NCBI GenBank assembly: GCA_938020525.1
Contig: CALIHW010000061.1
Coordinates: forward strand, 1 to 37,324
DNA from: an uncultured Granulosicoccaceae bacterium
GTDB lineage: Bacteria > Pseudomonadota > Gammaproteobacteria > Granulosicoccales > Granulosicoccaceae
Length of the DNA stretch: 37,324 nt
Direction: 5' to 3'
Below, one piece after another: positions 1 to 7,311 of the stretch. The first letter of the stretch is position 1, and the number at the start of each line of letters is the position of its first letter. Made by a program: the position numbers and the translations under genes. The notes under the pieces are model-generated. The model saw only the letters and a program-made list of their open reading frames with translations, made no database searches and had not been told where the DNA came from.

Positions 1-139
1 TTCTTCCATGCTTTAAGGCTTGTGTCCCTCTTTCAAACTTACTCCAGACTTCGTGAATGTTCTGCTTGAACCGCCGTGTACGGAACCGTACGCACGGTGG
101 TGTGGGAGGAGGTGGTGGTAACATCACCTCCTACCCGAT
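1..139 (+). mobile_element. Group II intron, 3' end only (domains V and VI)
   Basis: Domain V is visible at about 70-101. An 8-bp outer stem pairs 71-78 with 94-101, a two-base GC bulge lies at 92-93, an upper stem is closed by a GAAC loop, and the CGC catalytic triad is at 72-74. Domain VI follows: 104-106 pairs with 134-136, 107-117 pairs with 122-132 around a GTAA loop, and A133 is left as a single bulged adenosine seven nucleotides from the 3' end, the expected branch point. The intron should end at T139 in the common terminal sequence CTACCCGAT. The reverse transcriptase would lie upstream, outside the window. The intron sits just beyond the stop codon of the convergent barrel gene, so it interrupts no visible coding sequence. 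Confidence 0.88.
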
Positions 140-158
140 GTTTGACTTCCAGTAGCAA

Positions 159-827
159 TCAGAAACCGTAAGACACTTTAAACAAACTATCTTCAGTGAC
201 TATGTTTTCTCTATCGTCAAAGTTAAAACGCTGGACTTGATAGACATAGCGCAGCTTGGTGCCGGGTGCGATCGGTATGGAGAAGCCAGCTTCACCTTCG
301 AAATTTGCACTGTCACCGTTGGCTTTGGCACTGACTGCTGCATCGAAGCGCAGCAGTGCCAGCAAGCTAGAGCTCAGGCTGCCGGAAAGAAATCCAAAAC
401 CGTCAGTCTCTTCCGTTGAATCATTGAATTGGAGCTGTTGTGCACCAATGCCTGCTTCTATTTTTACTCGGGTATTGCCGCGTTGAAAGAGGTTGTTGCC
501 AACACCTAAGTAGGCTTCTATGTCACGATCAACACCGCTCGGATCATCCTGCTCGACACTAAACCGCCCAAAACTATAAATTGAGTGACTGACCCTGAAT
601 GTCGGGTTGTAGCCAATGCGGTAATTACTGCCACTGGATTCACGAATCCAGTCCAGGTAGGCGTAGTGGGATAACGGGTCCGAGTTGTTACTCGCAAAGA
701 ATCGAAACGCAGGTCTGTTGTCGGAACCGAACCGTGCTCCGGCTTCTATTCCGCCAGTCCAGTCTGCACGGGCAGTAGTGGTTGTTGTAATAAGAAAAAA
801 GGCTATCGCGAATTTTATAACAGTCAT
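159..827 (-). CDS. Outer-membrane beta-barrel protein, DUF481-like
   Basis: The predicted product has 222 residues. It begins with a clear Sec signal peptide (MTVIKFAIAFFLI, then ARA before DWTGG) and continues as alternating short beta strands ending in an aromatic residue (KVSYGF), the usual outer-membrane barrel signature. The strand pattern and the GVGNNL and GIGAQQLQF segments resemble the DUF481/YdiY group of salt-induced outer-membrane proteins; this assignment is by eye. The start at 827 is chosen because it begins the signal peptide and has GAGG about 11 nt upstream. A longer open frame to 956 adds residues that do not look like part of the protein. No partner gene is adjacent. The function is unknown beyond being a likely porin-like or structural barrel. 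Confidence 0.6.
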   Translation of the reverse strand: MTVIKFAIAFFLITTTTTARADWTGGIEAGARFGSDNRPAFRFFASNNSDPLSHYAYLDWIRESSGSNYRIGYNPTFRVSHSIYSFGRFSVEQDDPSGVDRDIEAYLGVGNNLFQRGNTRVKIEAGIGAQQLQFNDSTEETDGFGFLSGSLSSSLLALLRFDAAVSAKANGDSANFEGEAGFSIPIAPGTKLRYVYQVQRFNFDDRENIVTEDSLFKVSYGF

Positions 828-1052
828 CACTGAAGTACCTCGGTTAGTGCTTGCTGGTTGCTCATACATCAATACACGCAACCGCTCTAACAGTCGATTG
901 TTACACTGTGTGCCAGCAGGTGAAGAAAAAAATTGTGCCGTCTGAAGCGCAAGCAAGGCTTTTCACTACTCAGAAGTCACTGGAGTGCTCTGGGCTTGTT
1001 TGCGTGACTAGTTTTTTTTGGCACTTTTGTTTTGGCAGTGAGCCGGGCGGTT

Positions 1053-1661
1053 TTACCAGGTTCTAACGGGGCCAGTGTCCAGGTGCACAAAGTTTGAGCT
1101 GCGGTAGTAGCCTACGCCACCGCCACCTAGTCGAAGTGCGGCTTTCTGAACATCAACACTTTCGATATGAGGTATTCTGATATCCACAGCACGACCCGCC
1201 ATATGAAAACTTCTTCTGGCGACGCCTTCAGTAGTTTTCCTGAGCATATCGTTGGTTTTCTTGGATCGGAACCCGGACAGAATCAACACTGGTTTCTCAT
1301 TCTCGACTTTACGCGAGAGCAGGTACAGTATATTTAGCAGACGAGGATCAATGGCTTTGATGTCGCCGGTTCTAAAATCCCGCATTAGCCAGTTGATTTG
1401 ATTCAGGCCACTTTCCAGGTAGCTGCCGTCAGACCAGAAGGTGATGTTTTCCTGCTCACCGGTGTGCGCGTTGTGCAAAGACAGCGATCGATCAGGATAC
1501 ACCAGCGTAGTGCTGCCGCGCGATGCTGACCAGGGCAAGCACAGGCCAGCTGCGCAGCCGAGCGCAAAAGCCCGCCGAGAAATGCCACTTTTACTCGCAC
1601 CTGATGCTTCAGAAGCAGAATGCTCTTGCGTAGCGTTATTTATTTGTTGCTGATTTTTCAC
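1053..1661 (-). CDS. mepK: MepK/YcbK-like (DUF882, M15) murein endopeptidase
   Basis: The 202-residue product has a twin-arginine type leader (SRRAFALGCAAG, residues 29-40), so it is probably exported folded to the periplasm. The C-terminal domain has the peptidase M15/DUF882 zinc site: H153 and D160 in SFHMAGRAVD, and H193 in FVHLDTG. Family members such as E. coli MepK cleave peptide cross-links in peptidoglycan, notably 3-3 links made by L,D-transpeptidases. No L,D-transpeptidase gene is next to it here. The start is a GTG at 1661 without a convincing ribosome binding site, and no ATG lies between it and the twin-arginine motif, so the exact N-terminus is uncertain. It may use the 280-bp divergent region shared with the next gene. 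Confidence 0.8.
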   Translation of the reverse strand: MKNQQQINNATQEHSASEASGASKSGISRRAFALGCAAGLCLPWSASRGSTTLVYPDRSLSLHNAHTGEQENITFWSDGSYLESGLNQINWLMRDFRTGDIKAIDPRLLNILYLLSRKVENEKPVLILSGFRSKKTNDMLRKTTEGVARRSFHMAGRAVDIRIPHIESVDVQKAALRLGGGGVGYYRSSNFVHLDTGPVRTW

Positions 1662-1941
1662 TACTAGCGATTATAGTCTTAGTCAGAAATCTTTTGGGAA
1701 AAATGCCGTCGAGATATTAGCTTTTTATCCTGCTGCCGTATGATGCACGGATGGCACCAGAAAAACATACAATGAGCGCAAACTTTACGAATTGCGCGGC
1801 ATTGTGGCATATTTCTGTCGCCTAATCGATAGGTTCGTAACATTTTTGTGACAAACAACTGTCATCACTCTATGCAGCAGCGCTGTAGCTCGGTAAGGTC
1901 GCTACAGCTGCAACACAAAGTTCCTTGCAGCGAGATTCTTC
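1662..1941. promoter_or_regulatory. Divergent intergenic region with a leader hairpin
   Basis: This 280-bp spacer must carry the promoters of the murein peptidase (minus) and the DUF6164 gene (plus). No -35/-10 pair stands out. A strong imperfect inverted repeat at 1877-1911 (GCAGC, a GC bulge, then TGTAGC pairing with GCTACAGCTGC) ends about 30 nt before the DUF6164 start and would fold in its 5' leader. No T-run follows, so it is not a simple terminator. Confidence 0.35.
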
Positions 1942-2307
1942 ATGGCCAAAATTTTATTTCGTTTGCGGCAAGTGCCGGACGATGAGGCAGACGATGTTCG
2001 ACGATTACTGGATCAGAATTCTATTGATTGGTACGAAACAAGCGCCGGGAAATTTCAGATTTCCTTTCCGGCTATTTGGGTCAGAGATGATTCAGATGAG
2101 ACCAGAGCCAGGAAGCTTATTGAAGACTACCAACGCAAACGTAGCCTTGAGATACGGACGCAATTTGAGGAGCAAAAAGCAAGCGGAGAGGCAGAAACTA
2201 TTTTCACCAGAATGATCGCCAATCCATTGCCGGTATTGCTAACGCTATTATTTGTGGCTTTTATTCTCTATGTATCCATCAAACCGTTCGTATCGCTAGT
2301 CACGTAA
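1942..2307 (+). CDS. DUF6164-family small membrane protein
   Basis: The 121-residue product opens with MAKILFRLRQVPDDEADDVRRLL and continues with a WYETSAGKF...PAIWVRDD segment, the recognisable N-terminal pattern of the gammaproteobacterial DUF6164 family. A short charged, probably helical region follows (about residues 55-88), and a single hydrophobic segment (about 93-115) ends the protein. It is therefore a small cytoplasmic domain anchored by a C-terminal membrane helix. No biochemical function is established for the family. The ribosome binding site is weak and a hairpin lies just upstream. The asparaginase gene starts 45 bp downstream in the same direction and may be co-transcribed. 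Confidence 0.72.
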   Translation: MAKILFRLRQVPDDEADDVRRLLDQNSIDWYETSAGKFQISFPAIWVRDDSDETRARKLIEDYQRKRSLEIRTQFEEQKASGEAETIFTRMIANPLPVLLTLLFVAFILYVSIKPFVSLVT

Positions 2308-2352
2308 TAAATCTTTGTTGTCTCTGCGCCGCTTAAGCTCAAAGGAATTTCA

Positions 2353-3366
2353 TTGAATCCAATACTGGTAGAGGTTGTTCGTGGTGGCGCAGTTGAATCA
2401 AGACACCGGGGTGCGGTAGTTGCAGTCAACGCAGATGGAAAGACCCTGTTTTCACTCGGTGACATTGAACAGTTGGTATTCCCGCGCTCTTCATTAAAGC
2501 CCGTGCAGGTGATTCCGCTGATCGAGTCAGGTGCAATTGACCGGTTTTCTATCTCTCAGAAAGAACTGGCACTTGCCTGTGCATCGCACAACGGCGAGGC
2601 CATGCACATGGAGGTATTGCTACCATGGTTGCAGCGTGTTGGTCTGACGCCAGCGGAGCTTGAATGCGGACCGTCGCTGCCATTAGATAAAGAAACATCC
2701 GAAAGTGTTTTACGCAATGGCGGCGGTGCTGCCAGGGAACTGCACAATTGTTCCGGTAAACATGCTGGAATGCTTACTATGGCAGCCTACCTGGGTGAAT
2801 CGTTGAGCGGATATTCACAATACGATCATCCGACTCAGCAGGGCTGGATGGCTTTGTTGTCTGATCTGAGTGGCGTCGAAATCTTTGATATGCCATGGGA
2901 TAAAGATGGCTGTGGCTTACCTGCAGTAGCGTTGCCGCTGTTGGCCTTTGCAAAGGCATTTACCCCGTTTATCAACGCTCATAAATCAAATGATAAAAGG
3001 TCAGTTGCAATGACAAAAATTGCGTCTGCTATGCGAGCCCATCCGCAATTGGTCGCAGGAACAAACCGTTGTTGTACCGCCGCGATGCAAAATAGCGATG
3101 ATTTAATGGTTAAGGTTGGCGCTGAGGGTGTTTTCATTGCTGTATCCCTGCAGGCAGGGATTGTTGTCGCGTTAAAGAATGACGATGGTGCGAATCGAGG
3201 TGCTGAGGTGATGCTCGGGGCGGCATTGCGACATCTGGGCTTAGTCACCGCAGAGGGGTATCAGCAGATGGCTAATTGGTACCAACCCAGAATTAAGAAC
3301 TCTCAACAATCTGTGGTTGGGTCAGTCCAACCATCCGCTGTGTGGAACGGTTTGCCACAGTTTTGA
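2353..3366 (+). CDS. L-asparaginase II (Rhizobium etli AnsA type)
   Basis: The 337-residue product hydrolyses L-asparagine to aspartate and ammonia and belongs to the Asparaginase_II family, unrelated to the classical EcAII fold. The residues known from the R. etli ReAV enzyme are present with a constant two-residue offset: S46 and K49 (SSLKPVQ), S78 (ASHNGE), and the zinc-site set C133, K136 (NCSGKH) and C187 (DGCGLPA). K254 in VKVGAEGV is a likely second catalytic lysine. Length is normal and no signal peptide is seen, so it is cytoplasmic. Translation starts at a TTG with an excellent AAAGGA about 7 nt upstream, which decides the start. It lies between a DUF6164 gene and gabD, all on the plus strand. 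Confidence 0.9.
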   Translation: MNPILVEVVRGGAVESRHRGAVVAVNADGKTLFSLGDIEQLVFPRSSLKPVQVIPLIESGAIDRFSISQKELALACASHNGEAMHMEVLLPWLQRVGLTPAELECGPSLPLDKETSESVLRNGGGAARELHNCSGKHAGMLTMAAYLGESLSGYSQYDHPTQQGWMALLSDLSGVEIFDMPWDKDGCGLPAVALPLLAFAKAFTPFINAHKSNDKRSVAMTKIASAMRAHPQLVAGTNRCCTAAMQNSDDLMVKVGAEGVFIAVSLQAGIVVALKNDDGANRGAEVMLGAALRHLGLVTAEGYQQMANWYQPRIKNSQQSVVGSVQPSAVWNGLPQF

Positions 3367-3465
3367 AACTGAGTGGGTCGCAGTCACCGAAGTGCCAGTG
3401 AGCATGGCTGCCTGAATTGATCTACTATCGAACAAATTAAATGAATGTCAGATTGGATGAAACCT

Positions 3466-4923
3466 ATGAAGCTCAATGATCAGTCACTTTTAAAAACCGG
3501 TGCGTTTATCGGAGGCGAATGGGTCGCAGCAGACGACGGTTCAGAATTCGCAGTGGTTAATCCGGCTGACGGCAGTGAGGTAGCGCAGGTTGCAAACTGT
3601 TCTGCAAGTGATGCGGAAAAAGCCATTGCAGCAGCCGATAAGGCGCTGCCGGAATGGCGTGCAAAAACTGCCAAACAAAGATCCATTATTCTAAAAGAAT
3701 GGTTTCGACTGATCATGGAAAATCAAGAAGATCTGGCGACTATACTAAGCACTGAACAGGGTAAACCACTTGCTGAGAGCCGTGGAGAGATTGGCTATGG
3801 GGCGAGTTTTATTGAGTGGTTTGCAGAAGAGGGGAGACGCATCTATGGTGACGTGATCCCCGGTCATGCGCCGGATAAGCGCATTGTTGTGGTGAAGCAA
3901 CCGGTAGGGGTTACTGCTGCAATCACGCCATGGAATTTTCCAAATGCGATGATCACACGCAAAGTCGGTCCGGCACTGGCAGCAGGTTGTACGATGGTGG
4001 TAAAGCCCGCTGAAGCCACGCCGTTGTCTGCACTTGCACTGGCAGAACTCTCACTGCGTGCTGGTATACCCAAGGGTGCATTCAGTATTGTTCCAACAGA
4101 AAATGCAGCATCAGTTGGTGATGTATTGACCGCGTCTCCGATAGTACGCAAGTTATCTTTTACTGGCTCTACCAGAGTCGGTAAGCTGTTGATGAAACAG
4201 TGTGCGGAAACAGTAAAAAAAGTTTCGATGGAACTTGGGGGTAATGCGCCGTTTTTAGTGTTTGATGATGCAGACATCGATGCAGCGGTTGCAGGTGCCA
4301 TGTTGTCGAAGTATCGAAATTCCGGCCAGACCTGTGTTTGTGCGAATCGATTTATCGTACAGGACGGCGTCTATGACGAATTCTGTGAAAAGTTAGCCGA
4401 TGCTGCCTCAAAGTTAAAAGTCGGTGCTGCAGACTCAGGAGAAACGCATCAGGGGCCGTTAATTAACCAAGCTGCTGTTAACAAGGTTGTAGAGCACGTT
4501 GAAGACGCTGTATCCAAAGGTGCGAAAGTAGTTCTCGGTGGTGCACCACATGAACTTGGTGGATTGTTCTATCAGCCAACTGTGCTGTCAGATGTCAATT
4601 CCACTATGAAAGTCACGCATGAGGAAACGTTTGGCCCGGTAGCTCCGATTTTTCGTTTCAAAGAAGAAGCGGAAGGGGTTGCACTTGCTAATGCTACCGA
4701 GTTTGGCTTGGCGGCGTACTTTTACTCACGGGATATCAATCGTGTTTGGCGCGTATCCGAAGCACTTGAGTCTGGTATTGTCGGTGTTAATGAAGGAATA
4801 ATCTCAACAGAAGTGGCACCGTTTGGCGGGGTTAAAGAATCCGGTATTGGTCGTGAAGGCTCCAGATACGGAATCGAAGACTATCTTGAAATGAAATACA
4901 TCTGTATGGGTGGTGTTGTTTAA
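3466..4923 (+). CDS. gabD: Succinate-semialdehyde dehydrogenase (NADP+)
   Basis: This is an aldehyde dehydrogenase superfamily member of about 485 residues with close GabD character. It oxidises succinate semialdehyde to succinate in GABA and related degradation. Visible motifs are PWNFPNAMITRK (N157 near the oxyanion hole), FTGSTRVGK, MELGGNAPFLVF (general base E256) and SGQTCVCANR (nucleophile C290, with the second cysteine C292 that GabD enzymes use as a redox switch). The frame also allows a start at 3445, seven residues earlier. I prefer 3466 because MKLNDQSLL matches the usual GabD N-terminus and GGAT lies about 7 nt upstream. A palindromic element starts 25 bp after the stop and could act as its transcription end. 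Confidence 0.93.
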   Translation: MKLNDQSLLKTGAFIGGEWVAADDGSEFAVVNPADGSEVAQVANCSASDAEKAIAAADKALPEWRAKTAKQRSIILKEWFRLIMENQEDLATILSTEQGKPLAESRGEIGYGASFIEWFAEEGRRIYGDVIPGHAPDKRIVVVKQPVGVTAAITPWNFPNAMITRKVGPALAAGCTMVVKPAEATPLSALALAELSLRAGIPKGAFSIVPTENAASVGDVLTASPIVRKLSFTGSTRVGKLLMKQCAETVKKVSMELGGNAPFLVFDDADIDAAVAGAMLSKYRNSGQTCVCANRFIVQDGVYDEFCEKLADAASKLKVGAADSGETHQGPLINQAAVNKVVEHVEDAVSKGAKVVLGGAPHELGGLFYQPTVLSDVNSTMKVTHEETFGPVAPIFRFKEEAEGVALANATEFGLAAYFYSRDINRVWRVSEALESGIVGVNEGIISTEVAPFGGVKESGIGREGSRYGIEDYLEMKYICMGGVV

Positions 4924-4947
4924 CACTGCCGTTGATTACCCGGCTTA

Positions 4948-5114
4948 ACCCGGTTTATTCATGAAAATGACGGCATCCCGCTTGATCCTTGATTTCACAG
5001 CGAATTTTTTCTCTTGTAAATATCAGTAAGCCAAGTAAATGAAAACATGGAACGCGAGAAGAAAATACCCTGTGAAACCAATGCTCTGCGCGCCATTTCA
5101 CAAATAAACCGGGT
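4948..5114. mobile_element. CCCGG-ended palindromic element, copy 1
   Basis: This 167-bp element has terminal inverted repeats beginning ACCCGGTTTATT at both ends. Its reverse complement matches the copy at 6657-6817 over nearly its whole length. The two arms are complementary along most of their length, so the element could fold as one long hairpin around a roughly 43-nt centre. It differs from copy 2 by a 9-bp gap in one arm and a longer centre. TA precedes its left end (4946-4947) but TC follows the right end, so the target duplication is degraded or absent. It encodes no protein and no transposase is in the window. It fills most of the spacer between gabD and the convergent dehydrogenase gene. 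Confidence 0.85.
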
Positions 5115-5164
5115 TCGGTATCGGTTGCTGCGGTATTAGTCATAATCAGTTGTTTGCAAGCTCC

Positions 5165-5196
5165 GTGATCGGCCCGTTCAGTGATCGGCCAGTTCA
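5165..5196. repeat. 16-bp tandem repeat, two units
   Basis: GTGATCGGCCCGTTCA is followed directly by GTGATCGGCCAGTTCA, differing at one base. The repeat overlaps the last codons and stop of the Ldh_2-family gene, whose C-terminus (ELADH) is encoded in the second unit. A similar GTTCA...GGCC tandem array lies at the 3' end of the DUF58 gene. Confidence 0.8.
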
Positions 5197-6188
5197 GTGA
5201 GATGATCTAACAAGACACCGTCAATTGGGATCTTGTTTTTAGCCTGTCGCTTTGTAGCCCGAGCGTTGCTTTGTTCTCCTGGTAGACGAATTGTGTTGTT
5301 GACAGGTTTGTTTTTATCTCCCTGGATATTTGCGCTATGTGCGCGGCTTGATTTCAATCTGGCGACCAACTGAGAAGCTCTGTCAGTGAACCCATCATCA
5401 ATAGCGCTCGGATCGATCGCAATCACTGTATTGCTGCGGTTGTCTTCGCTGTCGCCAAACAAAGATGCATTACCCAGCACGCCGGTTAGAAATTCAAACA
5501 TCAAGGCAAGGCCTGATCCTTTCGCGCCGCCAAATGTTTTTAGCGCACCTGACATTGCCTCTATAGGGCTAACCGTCGGTTGGCCGTTGGCGTCGAGTGC
5601 TGAATCAAGGGGAAGTTTCTCATTGTTATCTCTGGCGCTAATTACGGCGAACCATGTGGTTGCAGCTGTTGCCATATCCAAAACCAATGGCTGTGTCTTT
5701 GTTGGTATTGCAATAGCGATCGGGTTGGTACCAAATACCGGATCAATGCCACCTTCCATTGCCATTACTTTCGGTGAACCCGCCAACACCATACCGATAT
5801 ACCCGGATTGCGCGAGATGATTTGCGTAGAAACCTATAGCGCCAGTTGATGAGCGCGTATTGTGAGTAGACACAAGTGCAATACCGTTTGTTCTTACGCA
5901 TTCTGCTGCAACAGTAGTTGCCGTATGTAAAACATACATGCCTGTATGACCACCGCCATCAATCCGGCAGATGGATGGCATCTTATTTTCAATTTTAATA
6001 TCAGTGCAGTTCTTATCTGGTAGTACCGTACGTTCCTTAATCTTGATAAGTCCCTGGCTGCTGCCACGCATTTCTGCGTACATTAAAACTTCACGGATAA
6101 TGTCACGTTCGGGGTTTTTGATGCCGAGATTGCACAGCGCTTTATCTACAATCTGGTTTAATTCATCGAGTGCGACAGTCTGGTTCAT
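5178..6188 (-). CDS. Ldh_2-family (malate/L-lactate/sulfolactate-type) NAD(P)H dehydrogenase, variant
   Basis: The 336-residue product belongs to the Ldh_2 (YbiC/ComC) oxidoreductase family, whose members interconvert 2-oxo and 2-hydroxy (or cyclic imino) acids with NAD(P)H. Diagnostic segments are VFGTNPIAIAIP (151-162), a DMATAATTWF strand, FGGAKGSGLALMFEFL and a C-terminal RLPGEQS. Two segments that normally carry conserved histidines differ: the usual SHG after the N-terminal arginine reads SSQG (R41-GSSQG), and the usual NSNHFG-like loop reads RSSTG (112-116). That suggests a divergent subfamily, and the substrate cannot be predicted. It is flanked by the two inverted palindromic elements and its stop lies in a 16-bp tandem repeat. 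The start at 6188 (MNQTV) is the first plausible one. Confidence 0.8.
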   Translation of the reverse strand: MNQTVALDELNQIVDKALCNLGIKNPERDIIREVLMYAEMRGSSQGLIKIKERTVLPDKNCTDIKIENKMPSICRIDGGGHTGMYVLHTATTVAAECVRTNGIALVSTHNTRSSTGAIGFYANHLAQSGYIGMVLAGSPKVMAMEGGIDPVFGTNPIAIAIPTKTQPLVLDMATAATTWFAVISARDNNEKLPLDSALDANGQPTVSPIEAMSGALKTFGGAKGSGLALMFEFLTGVLGNASLFGDSEDNRSNTVIAIDPSAIDDGFTDRASQLVARLKSSRAHSANIQGDKNKPVNNTIRLPGEQSNARATKRQAKNKIPIDGVLLDHLTELADH

Positions 6189-6213
6189 TGAATTTTAGTT
6201 TGTTGGCGATTGA

Positions 6214-7297
6214 TCATAGGTCAATCGGTTTAGACTCTTCCAATGCTTCTATAGTTTTCGGCCAGTCTTTTTTTAGCAATCGTGACAGTGATCTGTCCGA
6301 GAGAACCTTACCGTCAGTTTGGCAGCGCGGACAGTAGTTGGTTTCGTTACTTACGTATCTGATTCTCTGCACCTTTGTATTGCACACGGGACAAGGCTCA
6401 TCGTATTTTCCGTGTACAGCCATTTCTTTTTTAAAAGCTGTTACTTTCTTCGGAAAATTACCGCCGTTTTCGAGCGATAAGGTTTTAGTCCAGTGCTCAA
6501 GCACCACGATACAGCTGTTGTGTAGATTTGAAATCTGGCTGTCATTCATTTTCTGTGTTTGCAACATCGGCGATAATTTTGCGTGGTGCAGAATTTCATC
6601 CGAGTATGCATTGCCGATGCCGCTAAACAGGGACTGATCCGTTAACGCACGTTTTAGCCCGGTTTATTCGTGAAATGGCGATCATAGCGCGCAGAGCATT
6701 GGTTTCACAGGGTATTTTCTTCTCGCATTGAATACTTACTGATATTTACAAGAGAAAAAATTCGCTGTGGAATCAAGGATCAAGCGGGATGCCGTCATTT
6801 TCATGAATAAACCGGGGTAGTGTGTGATTTCGAATCGTCAGCCTCTCTTTAAACTGAGCTTCTGTGATATCGAATATTTCAAGCCCACCTCGATCAACCC
6901 CGCCTCGATCAATGCTGAGCATGTCTGCTTCACTGGCAAAAAGATGGAGTGAAGCGCGACGTTTACTGCCTGCCTCTGTTAATTGTAAGTGACCGCTTGA
7001 AAATTCCAGGGTGAGCAGTGGTTTTCGTGCAGGCAGTTTTTTATTCTTATCAATCCATTGCAGTCTGCCGGCAATCATTAAATGAATCACCAGCCAGTGA
7101 TGGTTATTAAAGCCAAGCGCGATTCGTTTACCAATACGCCGCAGGCTTGTAACCTTATGGTCAGTAAAGTGACCAATGCCAGGCTCTACTGTACGCAATA
7201 AAAATGGATTATTGATCTTGCTGGAAACAAGCTCTGTATTGATTATCCTGCTTTGTAGAGCCTGGATATAAAGTTCTATGTCAGGTAACTCTGGCAT
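6214..7297 (-). pseudogene. mutM: Formamidopyrimidine-DNA glycosylase (Fpg/MutM), interrupted by a 161-bp element
   Basis: Fpg removes 8-oxoguanine and ring-opened purines. The first half (7297 down to 6818, 160 codons) keeps the catalytic PELPD N-terminus and the GKRI lysine, and ends in RNHTL. The second half (6654 down to 6214) resumes exactly in sequence with KRALTDQSLFSGIGNAYSDE and keeps the C-terminal zinc finger CPVC...YCPRC. Between them lies the palindromic element at 6657-6817, flanked by a duplicated TA. Removing the element and one TA restores a continuous frame of about 306 residues. As it stands, translation reads 14 codons into the element and stops at 6773. Both halves are otherwise intact, so the insertion looks recent. 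A second functional copy elsewhere in the genome cannot be excluded. Confidence 0.92.
6657..6817. mobile_element. CCCGG-ended palindromic element, copy 2, inserted in mutM
   Basis: This 161-bp element has ends GCCCGGTTTATTC and CCCCGGTTTATTC (read inward from each side) and is flanked by TA at 6655-6656 and 6818-6819, which appears once in the reconstructed gene. The two arms, about 66 bp each, are imperfectly complementary over their full length around a centre of about 28 nt (6723-6750). It lies in the opposite orientation to the copy at 4948-5114. It has no coding capacity, so movement would need a transposase supplied from elsewhere. A TA target duplication fits IS630/Tc1-mariner-type transposition, but the family is an inference. 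Confidence 0.9.
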
Positions 7298-7311
7298 ATT
7301 ATTCCGGCATG

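Noticed and set aside
3864..4301. 145-residue minus-strand frame within gabD
   Set aside because: It is antisense to the catalytic core of gabD, and its composition follows from the codon pattern of the real gene.
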